A DNA stretch of 41,604 nt from Candidatus Gastranaerophilales bacterium (GCA_944322935.1 CALUQO010000024.1:1-41604), one strand, 5' to 3'. Numbered from the stretch's first letter, positions 24,070 to 34,309 are shown. Translations and numbers: made by a program. The notes: generated by a model from the sequence alone, not told the origin.

Positions 24070-26400
24070 TTAATGCAAGCCCTTGTCCGAAAATACATCA
24101 AAACAGTAATCTTTTTGCAAAGCAAACAGCCTGTCATCGTGGTTTGCCAGCTTTATTTCCATTTTATATTCCATTGCTTTGTTATTTTTGGTAGTCCTTT
24201 TTATGCCGGAGGTTCCCCACTCCGTTGCAAAAGTTGTCATTGCTTTTTCAAAATCGCACATAAAATCCACACATCCGGGGAACATATATTTGTCGAGTAG
24301 TTGCTGCTTAGCCCCGGCGGTTATTGTTACATCAACTGTGTCGTTGTCGTTTACGTTTGCCTGCGATATCGTATCCGTTTTTGTGTACTCATTTTCGATA
24401 ATGTTTTTAAGTATAAACTTTTCAACGTTATCCTTCTGGTTAAAATTATCAATAAAGCTGAGCAAATGCGTTTTTTGCGCAGCGGGAAGCTGCTTGTATT
24501 CTTCGTATTTGCAAAGGTATTCCATTGCTTTTTCCTGCGTGCCTGCTTTTGTGATAACAGCGCTTACAATATCTTTGTCTGGAAGATATTCAAGTGTCTG
24601 CTCCGGATTCAGGACAATTTCCGCACAGTTTAAGTAAATGCCGGCTTTATTTACGTCAATTGAGCCGTCAGCGCAAGTTGCATATTGCCTTGCGGCTGCA
24701 AGCAGGCTGCTGTCGGGTTCGTTATCTTTGTAATAGTTATAGGTATCCCAGTTTTTTATTATATATTTTACATTTGTAAAATCAGTGTTTTCTCTGTTCA
24801 AAACAAGATTTGTTATAAATTTTGCATTTTGAATTGCCCCGTCCTCAATGGTCAGGGGTCTGTATTTTGCACAAAGTGCCGCAATACCGCTTAAATCGTT
24901 TTGATAAAGAACATTCATTGCGTTATCAAACTCTGATTTTACAAAATTGAGTTCCAGTGCCTGTTTCTGGCGAAGCTTCAGGGCATCGACAACTTTTTGT
25001 TTTTCAAGTTCATTCAGCTTTTCGGTTTCTAACGGTCTTATGGCCTCTTTTTTGAGAATATCCACGGTTTCGGCTTCGGTTATTTCTTTATCCTGCAGGG
25101 AATCCAGCAGCCTTAAAAATTTAATCAAATATTTTTTGTCCTGCTCGCCAAAGTTGCACGAGTCAAAGGCTATAATATGTTCAAATATATCTTCGTTGTT
25201 GCCTGCCTCACTGCCGGCATGTTTGTTTAAACGTTCACGCAGGGCAGCTTCGTCAAAGTTGTCATAGTCGCGTGTTGCAGTCTGTATCTGTTTTGCCGCC
25301 GCAATCATTGCGTTAATCTTTTCCGAGGTCTTTTCAAACTTGTAGGGTGTATCCTTAAGCGCTGCCGCCGGTATTGTTATATTATCAATTGTACATGTAA
25401 TTTCGTTGGGCTTTTTGTTGTTTAAGTATTGCTCTTTAAGCACACTCAGCACAAATTTATCGAAATCGATTACAAGCAGTTTTACATCCGTATCCGAAAT
25501 TTTCAAAGACCTGTTTTTGCGAAACGGCGGCACGGAAGAAAATGTGTTTGTATCTCTTAATTTTTCGTATTTTTTCAGTATTGTTTCGGAAGCAGGTATG
25601 ACAGTCAGGGCGTAAATTTTTTTTGCGTCGGCTTTTGCACTCTCTGCTATAAGCTCTTTTATTTTGCCGGTGATTAATTCATATATGGCTTCTTTGTCTT
25701 GTTTATGCATTAAATCATCCAGCTTTTCGTAAAAATCACGGGTGAGAAGGTTTTCTATTCTTTCCGCAATAACAAAAGCCGGCTCCGGCGGAGTTTTAAG
25801 CTTGGGGTATTTTTGGTTTAATTCTTTAATTGTTTGTATATTGTTTAAATCAGAGTAATAGTCTTTGCTTACCTTATCAAGGTTATAGTTTTCCTCCTGA
25901 ACGGCGGTTTTAAACCTGCTTATCAAAGCGTTGTCCAGTTCCGGCGCAACGGGTTTGGGCACAACAAAGGGTTGGAATTTAAAAAGATTTTTCTGTATTG
26001 TGTTGAACTCTTTTTTCAAAGACAAGAGTCTTTCCGCCTTTTGACGGTCAGTTAAATATGTGTTATTGGCAAGATTTTCCGCACTTTGCAAAAGCTCATC
26101 TGCTTTTCGCCTTTTCTGCTCCATTTGCGACATAATCTGCCTTTCGTAAAGGCGCATAAGAGCTTCTGTATCCATATCGGATTCCAGGATTGCGTCAAAC
26201 TGTTTTAAAAGTTTTTTGGTCTCGGTTTCGGGGTCGATTTTTTTATTTTTTGCTTTAAATGAAATATAGGCAGCGTTTAGCGGATAAATTGGCGCTGTTT
26301 GGGTGCTGCTGTAAGTATTATTATTTGTCTTTTGTAATTTATCGGTTTTGGGATTGTAATTGTAATTGTAACGGCCTGCCGTGATATAGTTAATTTTCAT
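24070..26400 (-). CDS. Large unknown, mostly helical protein with SFKA motif
   Basis: 776 residues from the ATG at 26400, chosen because GGAG lies 6 bases before it; an upstream in-frame start at 26415 overlaps that site. The N terminus is Tyr/Asn/Thr-rich and reaches AAYISFKAKNKK near residue 45, a short motif of the type common in gut Melainabacteria proteins. The rest is charged, largely alpha-helical, with repeated Lys/Glu heptad-like stretches and no membrane helix. There is no catalytic motif I recognise. It is divergent from the GNAT gene, with a perfect 14-bp palindrome between them. Confidence 0.75.
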   Translation of the reverse strand: MKINYITAGRYNYNYNPKTDKLQKTNNNTYSSTQTAPIYPLNAAYISFKAKNKKIDPETETKKLLKQFDAILESDMDTEALMRLYERQIMSQMEQKRRKADELLQSAENLANNTYLTDRQKAERLLSLKKEFNTIQKNLFKFQPFVVPKPVAPELDNALISRFKTAVQEENYNLDKVSKDYYSDLNNIQTIKELNQKYPKLKTPPEPAFVIAERIENLLTRDFYEKLDDLMHKQDKEAIYELITGKIKELIAESAKADAKKIYALTVIPASETILKKYEKLRDTNTFSSVPPFRKNRSLKISDTDVKLLVIDFDKFVLSVLKEQYLNNKKPNEITCTIDNITIPAAALKDTPYKFEKTSEKINAMIAAAKQIQTATRDYDNFDEAALRERLNKHAGSEAGNNEDIFEHIIAFDSCNFGEQDKKYLIKFLRLLDSLQDKEITEAETVDILKKEAIRPLETEKLNELEKQKVVDALKLRQKQALELNFVKSEFDNAMNVLYQNDLSGIAALCAKYRPLTIEDGAIQNAKFITNLVLNRENTDFTNVKYIIKNWDTYNYYKDNEPDSSLLAAARQYATCADGSIDVNKAGIYLNCAEIVLNPEQTLEYLPDKDIVSAVITKAGTQEKAMEYLCKYEEYKQLPAAQKTHLLSFIDNFNQKDNVEKFILKNIIENEYTKTDTISQANVNDNDTVDVTITAGAKQQLLDKYMFPGCVDFMCDFEKAMTTFATEWGTSGIKRTTKNNKAMEYKMEIKLANHDDRLFALQKDYCFDVFSDKGLH

Positions 26401-26446
26401 TTGTCTCTCCTGCATTTAAGGAAAAAACTGTCAAGATATTTTTTGT

Positions 26447-26460
26447 CGCAAATATTTGCG
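26447..26460. promoter_or_regulatory. Perfect palindrome in a divergent promoter region
   Basis: CGCAAATATTTGCG lies about 45 bases from each of the divergent start codons of the 776-residue protein and the GNAT gene. It could be an operator serving both. Confidence 0.45.
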
Positions 26461-26504
26461 GATTGTTATAAAATTTTACAATATAAACAATTAGTGAAAC
26501 CGCA

Positions 26505-27013
26505 ATGAATATAAGACAAGAAAACAGCAACGATTATGAGCAAGTTTATAACTTGGTAAAAAAGCTTTTGAATCGGCAGAACACAGCGACGGAAATGAAC
26601 ATGAGCTTGTTTGCGCACTACGTAAAAGCCAATCTTTCATTCCCGAACTTTCGCTTGTCGCACTGACGGCAAATAAAATTGTCGGACATATTATGTTTAG
26701 CAGAGCAACTGTTGATAATGAGGATATTCTTATACTGGCTCCGCTCTCTGTTTTGCCAGAATTTCAAAATAAAGGTATCGGTTCGGCCTTAATAAAAGAA
26801 GGCCATAAAACGGCTTGCCGTTTAGGATACGAATACTGTGCAGTTCTTGGGAGTGAAAAATATTATCCTAGATTTGGATATGTTATATCTTCCGACTACG
26901 GCATACAACCACTAAAAGGAATCCCGACGCAAAATTTTATGGTTGTTAAACTTTCAGCAAAAGCAAAAAATGTTAACGGTTATGTAAAATTTGCAAAAGA
27001 ATTTGGTATTTGA
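26505..27013 (+). pseudogene. GNAT N-acetyltransferase (YhbS-like), interrupted by a -1 shift
   Basis: The frame from ATG 26505 reads MNIRQENSNDYEQVYNLVKK, then continues out of register and stops early. The -1 frame beginning with G26564 continues AFESAEHSDGNEHELVCALR and on to 27013, giving a normal GNAT of 169 residues with the acetyl-CoA loop PEFQNKGIGSALI and the YYPRFGY segment. The frames join exactly at A_AAA_AAG (26558-26564), the dnaX/IS-type slippery heptamer. Options: a one-base loss in the A run (pseudogene or sequencing error), or real -1 frameshifting or transcript slippage. Without a visible stimulatory structure I treat it as broken but possibly expressed. The substrate is unknown. 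The next gene starts 47 bases after. Confidence 0.7.
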
Positions 27014-27060
27014 TATTTTATATAGCAAAAAAAATTCTGTTTCGGGTTTATAAAATCAAT

Positions 27061-27759
27061 ATGAAGATACCAAATAATTTCAGTTTAAAAAAGACTCTCG
27101 GATTTACACTTGCCGCAGCCGCTATATGCACTGCCGCATCATGCGGAAAAACAAACAGTATGACCCTGCCGCAAGATACCTTTGTGCATCAAAATGATAC
27201 ATTGACATTAAAGCCGGATTCCGCAGCCACGACAAAAGATACACTCGTTTTAAGCGTGGACACCATCCCCGTAAAAATTTTACCCGAAGGAACTGATGCC
27301 CCGTCTGTGTTAAAGAATGCTCCGAGCCCGAAAATAAAAGTCTGCGGCAAGGACACGCTGGTCAAAATCGTTGTGGATGTGTCCAAAAACGTTCTTTACA
27401 AATACGATGATAACGGAAAACCGCTAAAAGCCTACCTCGTTGCAACCGGAAAACCGAGAACTCCGACAGACAAGGGTTTAAGAGTTGTCATAGCGGTTGA
27501 ATCATACCCTTATAAATCCGCGCCGGCATCAACAAAACGACATAAAAAGCCGTGGGATTACGGGCCAAAAGCATTGATACTTGAAAAACTCGACCCCGAA
27601 ACAGGCCGACGCTTTAAAACAGGTGAATTTATCCATGGAAACAACAACCCCAAAAGCCTTGGCAAGTATGCTTCTTTAGGGTGTATAAGAATGGATAACG
27701 AGGTAATTAAACAAATTGCCAAGGATGCTAAACGAGGCGATTTAGTGTTAATACAATAG
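27061..27759 (+). CDS. L,D-transpeptidase (YkuD fold), lipoprotein
   Basis: 232 residues from the ATG at 27061. A basic start and hydrophobic segment end in the lipobox-like TAASC (C28), so the mature protein is probably lipid-anchored in the periplasm. A Thr/Pro-rich spacer leads to the YkuD domain, with the catalytic motif HGNNNPKSLGKYASLGCIRM (H192, C208). Such enzymes form 3-3 peptidoglycan cross-links or attach proteins to the wall. The catalytic His, Ser-Leu-Gly-Cys and Arg are intact. The frame is open back to a TTG at 27010 that would overlap the GNAT stop; the ATG starting MKIPNNF with a clean signal peptide is better. Confidence 0.92.
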   Translation: MKIPNNFSLKKTLGFTLAAAAICTAASCGKTNSMTLPQDTFVHQNDTLTLKPDSAATTKDTLVLSVDTIPVKILPEGTDAPSVLKNAPSPKIKVCGKDTLVKIVVDVSKNVLYKYDDNGKPLKAYLVATGKPRTPTDKGLRVVIAVESYPYKSAPASTKRHKKPWDYGPKALILEKLDPETGRRFKTGEFIHGNNNPKSLGKYASLGCIRMDNEVIKQIAKDAKRGDLVLIQ

Positions 27760-28071
27760 CGTTTTTCGGATGCTCACCGGCCATCTGAAAGCAAAGATAT
27801 ATTCACCCATTGGTCAGATTCTGAACACAAACGATTGATGTGTGTATTAAAAGCCTGATGCTTCGCAATGACAACAGAATTTTGCGTTGTGCAGGTATGC
27901 CTAACAGACATCCCCTACGACTCTTCAAATTCACGCAACAAACAAAAGCGTTTTTTTCATGCATATTATGTCCGTATAAAAAATGTTAACTTTTTGTCGG
28001 CGGATACTTGATATTAGAGTATGTTTAAAGTAGGGTAAAATAAGAAACTAATCGTTGAAAGGAATATAAAA
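27760..28071. other. Non-coding gap with a degenerate repeat
   Basis: There is no gene in about 310 bases. At 27848-27886, AAAGCCTGATGCTTCGCAAT followed by GACAACAG resembles the hairpin at 4414-4452, but the inverted arm has decayed. The last 60 bases lead into the L28 gene with AAAGGAA before its start. Confidence 0.6.
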
Positions 28072-28263
28072 ATGGCAAAACAATGCGCAATATGCGGAAA
28101 GACAAAGCTTAAAGCAGCTAAAAGATCTTTTTCTAATAAGCAACATGTGCACAGACAGGAAGTTAATCTTCAATCTGTAAAAGTTAATAACAACGGCACT
28201 GTTCAAAGAATAGATGTTTGCACTTCCTGCATCAGAGCAGGCAAAGTACACAGAGCTGTGTAA
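28072..28263 (+). CDS. rpmB: 50S ribosomal protein L28
   Basis: 63 residues, the normal short bacterial form. It has the zinc-binding (C+) pattern CAICGK (C5, C8) and CTSCIRAGKV (C50, C53), and the RSFSNKQHVHRQEVNLQ core. Monocistronic, preceded by AAAGGAA and followed by a terminator shared with the convergent XRE gene. Retention of all four cysteines means no zinc-independent variant is implied. Confidence 0.96.
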   Translation: MAKQCAICGKTKLKAAKRSFSNKQHVHRQEVNLQSVKVNNNGTVQRIDVCTSCIRAGKVHRAV

Positions 28264-28284
28264 TTGCTTTTTAATTAGTTTGAT

Positions 28285-28313
28285 AAAAAATCCCGAGTAG
28301 TCGGGATTTTTTT
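28285..28313. terminator. Bidirectional terminator between L28 and the XRE regulator
   Basis: The AAATCCCGA / TCGGGATTT stem with a 4-base loop has A and T runs on both sides, so it can end transcription from both convergent genes. It touches the XRE stop codon. Confidence 0.85.
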
Positions 28314-28629
28314 ATTGAATATTTATTAAAATTTTATAAATATTTTTAACTGTTTTAGGGTCGGAATTTTTTAATATCTCAATAATTTTTGTTATCAGAA
28401 CACTTTTATCTTCAAAATGCTCATAATCAAATAAATCTTTTATTTGTACGTTTAATGCTTCTGCAATTTTGATAAGGCTTTCTTCTTTTGGGATTTGTAC
28501 TCCTCTTTCTATTTTGGAAAGATTTGTAGGCTCCATATTTATTGTTTCCGCAAGCATAAATTGCGTGAGTTTTCTGTTTTCACGCAGTTCTTTTATTCTT
28601 AAACCGAGTTTTTTAGCTACTGTTCCCAT
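28312..28629 (-). CDS. XRE-family helix-turn-helix regulator
   Basis: 105 residues. The N-terminal Cro/C1-type HTH spans about 8-62 (LGLRIKELRENRKLTQFMLAE, then NLSKIERGVQIPKEESLIKIAEALN) with the typical D-L-F end. The C-terminal 35 residues form a short helix, likely for dimerisation. It has no ligand domain. Divergent from the hexapeptide acetyltransferase, with about 150 bases between starts, so it could control itself and that gene. Such small regulators also occur in phage and restriction systems, but nothing nearby supports that. Confidence 0.85.
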   Translation of the reverse strand: MGTVAKKLGLRIKELRENRKLTQFMLAETINMEPTNLSKIERGVQIPKEESLIKIAEALNVQIKDLFDYEHFEDKSVLITKIIEILKNSDPKTVKNIYKILINIQ

Positions 28630-28779
28630 AAATTAATATAAGAATAATCTTTAAAAATTTTTAAATAAAGATTTTGTTGGAACTAGTTCTATTGAAAAAA
28701 TAATCTTACTAAGATATAATTTGTTTTACATGATGCTTTTTAAGATTATTAATACTTGAATATAAATTATGGTAAGCTT

Positions 28780-29241
28780 ATGAAACTTAAAGACATATTT
28801 AAAAAAATATTCGCATTTTATAAAGAGAATGCTCATATAATATTAAGAATTTTTGGCATAAAACTTACTTTTCAGTATCCGTTAACAAATCAGTTGGAAG
28901 ATTCCTGCTGCATACCTGATATTGAAAGATTAAAAATTAACAATACCGGTTTCCCTCACCCTGTTGGTATTGTGATAAATCAGGGTGCAAAGATAGGTAA
29001 AAATTGTAAAATTTTTCAAAATGTAACTATAGGAATGGGGAAATATTTTGAAAAATCAAAATCAAATACTCCGGTAATCGGCAATAATGTTACTATTTAT
29101 GCAAACAGTGTAATCATCGGCGGTGTAACAATAGGCGATAACGCTGTTATAGGTGCCGGTTCAGTCGTTTTAAAAGATGTCGAAGCCAACACAGTTGTTG
29201 CAGGTAATCCCGCACGAGTTATAAAACAAATTAATGATTAA
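28780..29241 (+). CDS. Hexapeptide-repeat acetyltransferase (serine acetyltransferase-like)
   Basis: About 153 residues with a left-handed beta-helix (repeats such as [36 protein letters not shown]) ending in the conserved AGNPARVIK. The H in TGFPHPVGIVI is the usual catalytic histidine position of the CysE/LacA group. It lacks the long N-terminal domain of true CysE, so it more likely acetylates a sugar or a cell-surface substrate. I use the ATG at 28780; an in-frame TTG lies at 28756. A truncated copy of its 3' end lies 600 bases downstream. Confidence 0.8.
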   Translation: MKLKDIFKKIFAFYKENAHIILRIFGIKLTFQYPLTNQLEDSCCIPDIERLKINNTGFPHPVGIVINQGAKIGKNCKIFQNVTIGMGKYFEKSKSNTPVIGNNVTIYANSVIIGGVTIGDNAVIGAGSVVLKDVEANTVVAGNPARVIKQIND

Positions 29242-29839
29242 AAAATTAGGAACTAATATAGCAAATTGCTTAAATACTATTAAAAGCCAGTCGTTATTTT
29301 ATATGTTACGTAATTTTGTGACAGAAATTGTTACATCTTAACTCATAATATACACGGCTTACAGTGTAAGCCGTAGGGGGTTGCCTTCTTTTGCCGTTGA
29401 GCTGCGGCGAAACGTGCAAAATGGCTTCACGACTTCATTATGATATTGCAAATACGCTTGTTCTTTTAATAGTGAACTGGGGCGAAGCCCTGATGGAATA
29501 CGGTTAGAGATTTTAAATGAAGGAATGAAAATTTACCGTACCGAAAACAACATTTTATGAGTGAACGGAAATTTTCGTTTCTGAATTTTAAAATCTCTTT
29601 TGATATAGCGTGTTTTTCTTTTTTGGTTCGTTTTTTCTTTTTGCATCGCAAACAAAAAGAAAAAATGAACGTAAAGAAAAAAGATTTATTAATAAGATAC
29701 AAATATCTAAAAAATCATTAGTTTATGTTATTTATTTGTTCATTTCTTTAATTTTAATACTGCAAGCAAAAGCTACGTTTTGGACTTAGCCTGCCTCTAA
29801 AAAATGTTTAAGTATCATTTTTAGAGTTTTTGCTAACGA
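29242..29839. other. Non-coding stretch with inverted repeats and a family B copy
   Basis: A family B short copy (ATATGTTACGTAATTTTGTG and on) lies at 29300-29342. A hairpin, ACGGCTTAC / GTAAGCCGT, follows near 29354. A long imperfect inverted repeat of about 30 bp per arm begins at AGAGATTTTAAA near 29509 and ends at AAAATCTCT near 29599. A further one pairs GTTCGTTTTTTCTTTTTG with CAAAAAGAAAAAATGAAC near 29625-29670. A 78-codon minus-strand frame here is Lys-rich repeat translation and is not called. Confidence 0.6.
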
Positions 29840-29949
29840 TAGGTGATAACGCTGTTATAGGTGCCGGTTCCGTGGTTTTAAAAGATGTCGAAGCCGACAC
29901 AGTTGTTGCAGGCAATCCCGCAAGATTTATCAGGCGCGTTGATAATTAA
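29840..29949 (+). pseudogene. Truncated duplicate of the hexapeptide acetyltransferase 3' end
   Basis: The frame reads [20 protein letters not shown], then [16 protein letters not shown] and a stop. It is about 85% identical in DNA to 29132-29241. There is no start codon or N-terminal part, and the sequence upstream is unrelated. It is a relic of a tandem duplication followed by deletion, or of recombination with a second paralogue. Confidence 0.85.
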
Positions 29950-29963
29950 AAAAATTTTTGTGT

Positions 29964-29992
29964 TTGAATTTGAATTACAATCGTGATATATT
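29964..29992 (+). promoter_or_regulatory. Likely promoter of the ATP synthase operon
   Basis: TTGAAT (29964-29969) and TATATT (29987-29992) are 17 bases apart. The atpB start lies 47 bases after the -10, with GAGGATATAGATA before it. Confidence 0.65.
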
Positions 29993-30039
29993 ACATAAGT
30001 AGCCGAAAGGTTGATTGTTATTTATAGAGGATATAGATA

Positions 30040-30729
30040 ATGTCAGAAGGTCACTTAATTGCGCATCTCGGTCAATTTAGTTTTAACTTGGACACCATTA
30101 TCACGATGTGGATTACAATGGGGATTTTGATTGTTGTATCTTTTCTTGCAACAAGAAAGTTGTCTGTTATACCAACAAAACTTCAGGCTGTTGCCGAAGG
30201 AATAATGGGTGCTTTTGTAGGTTTAACAGAATCAATGATAGGTAAAAACGGAAGAAAACATATTCCGCTGCTTGCTTCATTATTTTTGTTTATTTTAACT
30301 GCAAACCTTCTGGGACAGCTGCCATGGCGCTTGTATCATTTAAAAACCGGCGAACTTGCTTCTCCGACAAATGACCTTAATATGACTGCAGCTATGGCTA
30401 TAATGGTTTTGATATATTACGTTTATCAGGGTGTGCGTGTTAAAGGGTTGAAGTACTTTTTGCATGAATTCAGCGCCGTTGGTATTATAATGGCTCTGAT
30501 TGAGCTTTTAGAGATGGTTGTAAGACCTTTCTCGCTGGCATTACGACTTTTTGCGAATATTCTTGCCGGTGAGTTGCTGGTAGTTACCTTTGTAGGCTTG
30601 TGTGCATACCTTTTGCCTTTGCCGTTTATGTTTTTTGAGGTATTTGTGGCATTTGTACAGGCACTGGTATTTATGTTGCTGTCCACGGCTTATATTGCTA
30701 TGGCGGCTCAGGAAGAAGAAGGACATTAA
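30040..30729 (+). CDS. atpB: ATP synthase F0 subunit a
   Basis: 229 residues, inner-membrane stator with about five helices that forms the proton half-channels against the c ring. The essential arginine is R169 in LALRLFANILAGELL. Length and hydrophobic pattern are normal. First gene of the operon; no atpI (assembly factor) precedes it. 93 bases separate it from atpE. Confidence 0.95.
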   Translation: MSEGHLIAHLGQFSFNLDTIITMWITMGILIVVSFLATRKLSVIPTKLQAVAEGIMGAFVGLTESMIGKNGRKHIPLLASLFLFILTANLLGQLPWRLYHLKTGELASPTNDLNMTAAMAIMVLIYYVYQGVRVKGLKYFLHEFSAVGIIMALIELLEMVVRPFSLALRLFANILAGELLVVTFVGLCAYLLPLPFMFFEVFVAFVQALVFMLLSTAYIAMAAQEEEGH

Positions 30730-30822
30730 ATTTTTCATTCCGGCTTATCCTTGAATGATAGGGAAGCTGTATAAACAAATAAAAAGTCAGTTACGGAATT
30801 AGTAATAAAAAAGGAGAAAATT

Positions 30823-31068
30823 ATGGCAGTAGAACAAGTAGCAGTAGAAGTTGCATCAATGGCTAAATTGGGTGCAGGTATTGCAATCGGTTTTGGTGCA
30901 ATCGGTGCCGGAATCGGTTTGGGTATTGCAACAAAAGGTCTTTTGGACGCTGTATCAAGACAGCCGGAAATTGCAGGTAAAGCTTTGATTTACTTCATTA
31001 TCGGTGCAGGTCTTGCGGAAGCTTGTGCTATTTACGCTTTATTCATCGCATTGCAGTTACTCGGATAA
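30823..31068 (+). CDS. atpE: ATP synthase F0 subunit c
   Basis: 81 residues: two membrane helices joined by the RQP loop (46-48), with the ion-carrying glutamate E66 in the second helix (GLAEACAIYALFIAL). The position before the loop that holds Gln in Na+ rings is Leu, and E66 is followed by Ala, not Ser/Thr, so the ring is predicted to carry protons. A strong AAGGAG ribosome site suits the high copy number needed. Confidence 0.95.
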   Translation: MAVEQVAVEVASMAKLGAGIAIGFGAIGAGIGLGIATKGLLDAVSRQPEIAGKALIYFIIGAGLAEACAIYALFIALQLLG

Positions 31069-31154
31069 CTAAATCTTGCACAATCGGGGGCTGAACCCGC
31101 TGTGTTTCATAAAAAGACAAGCTTTTAATGAATATTTCGGAATAGGTAAATTTC

Positions 31155-31631
31155 ATGGAAATTAACGCAACTATATTAATATCGGCAATAAGTTTTCTTG
31201 TATTCATTTTCATAATGAATAAAATCCTGTATCAACCGGTACTGGATATAATGGAAAAGAGAAAGAATTATATCGACGCAAATAAAACAGAGGCTCAAAA
31301 TCACAAACAAAAGGCCGAAGGATTAATTGCGGATAAAGATTCCAAAATTGCCGAGGCGCGGAGAAAATCCCGCGATATAGTCGCAGCAAAGTCCGAGGCA
31401 TTAAAAGAAGAAAAAACTAAAGTATTGAACGACGCCAAGACGAGCGCTGCTTCTTATTTTAGCGAAGAAAAACAGAGCCTTGTTCAACAGAAGGAACAAA
31501 CGGCGCTTAACATGAAATTTGATGTTGCCGATATAGCAAACCGTCTTACCACAAAACTTATGGGGCAGGGCGTTGCTTTTGAACCTTTAAACGAACATGA
31601 AATTGAAGAGGTAATGAAGAAAAATGCTTGA
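31155..31631 (+). CDS. ATP synthase F0 subunit b' (second stalk subunit)
   Basis: 158 residues. An N-terminal membrane helix (LISAISFLVFIFIMNKILY) is followed by the P-V-L-x-x-M-E-K-R motif and a long Lys/Glu/Ala coiled coil, the peripheral stalk. A second, distinct b gene follows and overlaps by 8 bases (ATGCTTGA). Heterodimeric b/b' stalks are typical of cyanobacteria, chloroplasts and some phototrophs. The cyanobacterial name would be atpG, avoided here because it clashes with gamma. Confidence 0.9.
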   Translation: MEINATILISAISFLVFIFIMNKILYQPVLDIMEKRKNYIDANKTEAQNHKQKAEGLIADKDSKIAEARRKSRDIVAAKSEALKEEKTKVLNDAKTSAASYFSEEKQSLVQQKEQTALNMKFDVADIANRLTTKLMGQGVAFEPLNEHEIEEVMKKNA

Positions 31632-32127
31632 TTTCAGTTTTGAAAATATTTTGCATTCAAACGTTATAAACTTTGCAATTATGATTGCGGTGTTTGCTTT
31701 TATCGCTTACAAGCTTAATGTTATGCAAAAGATAGAGGATATGAGAGCTTCAATCCAAAAGAATGTTGAAGACTCCGATAATATTAAAGCGGAAGCGATT
31801 AAAGAGTTTGAGGCAGTCAGCGCTTCACTGGGCAATGTCGAGGCCGAAACCGAAGCTATTATTGCCAAGGCGGAAGAAACAGTAAAAACTATCGAGCAAA
31901 AAACTAAAGAAGAGCTGGACAAATCTGTTGCATTGATTAAACAAAATGCGCAAAAACAGGTTGTTTCCGAACAAAATCAAGTTCAGGGACAGCTTCTTCA
32001 GAATGTTTCATCTTCTTCAATTGAAGTGGCTCAAAGACAAATAAAGACTGCTCTGGATAAAGACAAAGAATTGCACAGAAAGTACATAGAAGACTTTATT
32101 AACAGTATAGACAAAATTGACGTATAG
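31624..32127 (+). CDS. atpF: ATP synthase F0 subunit b
   Basis: 167 residues with one N-terminal membrane helix (NVINFAIMIAVFAFIAYKL) and a charged coiled coil to the C terminus. It overlaps the b' gene by 8 bases, so the two stalk subunits are translationally coupled and made 1:1. The helix and coil lengths match those of b'. Confidence 0.93.
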   Translation: MLDFSFENILHSNVINFAIMIAVFAFIAYKLNVMQKIEDMRASIQKNVEDSDNIKAEAIKEFEAVSASLGNVEAETEAIIAKAEETVKTIEQKTKEELDKSVALIKQNAQKQVVSEQNQVQGQLLQNVSSSSIEVAQRQIKTALDKDKELHRKYIEDFINSIDKIDV

Positions 32128-32144
32128 ATTAACGGATATAAATA

Positions 32145-32702
32145 ATGGCACAAAAATTAAAAATAGATAATAAATTATTACCACTGGCTAAAAGATACTC
32201 TGATGCTATTGTAGCGGTAGCAAAAGACAGAGGCGAATTAGATGAGGTTTTTGCTGATTTGGGAACAGTTTCCGAATCATTAGACTTAGTAGCAAAGATG
32301 AAGGATTTTTTAATGCACCCTGTTATTCCCTTTGCGGAAAAAAAGGACATGATTAAATCTGTTTTTCAAGGCAGGGTAAAAGATTCCACACTCAGCCTTA
32401 TGTTTATTTTGACGGAAAAAAACAGGCTGAACCTTCTTGACACTATTAAATATTGTTATGAAGAATCAATGGATGAGGCTAAAAACATTGTTAAGGTCGA
32501 CGTCGTTTCCGCTGTTGAAATTGACGGAGATTTGAAACAGAGCTTGAAAGAAAGACTGGAAAACAAATTGCACAAAGCAGTGAAATTTGTTTTCGACATA
32601 AATCCCGATATTATTGCGGGTCTTATCTTAAAAATTCAGGATAAGACAATCGACGGCTCAATGGCCGCAAAGATTGAGGGCTTTAAAAAGATACTGAGAT
32701 AA
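32145..32702 (+). CDS. atpH: ATP synthase F1 subunit delta
   Basis: 185 residues that cap alpha-3/beta-3 and join the b/b' stalk. It has the N-terminal six-helix domain (LAKRYSDAIVAVAKDRGELDEV) and the C-terminal conserved DPDIIAGL-type stretch, here NPDIIAGLILKIQDKTIDGS, followed by the usual helix. Seventeen bases behind atpF. A 9-bp hairpin in the gap before atpA may set differential expression. Confidence 0.93.
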   Translation: MAQKLKIDNKLLPLAKRYSDAIVAVAKDRGELDEVFADLGTVSESLDLVAKMKDFLMHPVIPFAEKKDMIKSVFQGRVKDSTLSLMFILTEKNRLNLLDTIKYCYEESMDEAKNIVKVDVVSAVEIDGDLKQSLKERLENKLHKAVKFVFDINPDIIAGLILKIQDKTIDGSMAAKIEGFKKILR

Positions 32703-32709
32703 GCATAAC

Positions 32710-32733
32710 GTTTTTGCGTTAAAGCGCAAAAAC
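32710..32733 (+). other. Hairpin before atpA
   Basis: GTTTTTGCG pairs perfectly with CGCAAAAAC around a 6-base loop in the delta-alpha gap. No U tract follows, so it is more likely an RNA processing or stability element than a terminator. Confidence 0.6.
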
Positions 32734-32753
32734 ATTGACAAATAAAGGTGTAA

Positions 32754-34301
<1,548 letters not shown>

Positions 34302-34309
34302 TTATGTAA

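Noticed and set aside
29466-29702. 78-codon minus-strand frame rich in Lys/Phe
   Set aside because: It reads through long inverted repeats of A/T runs; no start signal.
30823-31068. Na+-dependent ATP synthase
   Set aside because: The c subunit lacks the Gln and the Ser/Thr next to the key Glu that mark Na+ rings.
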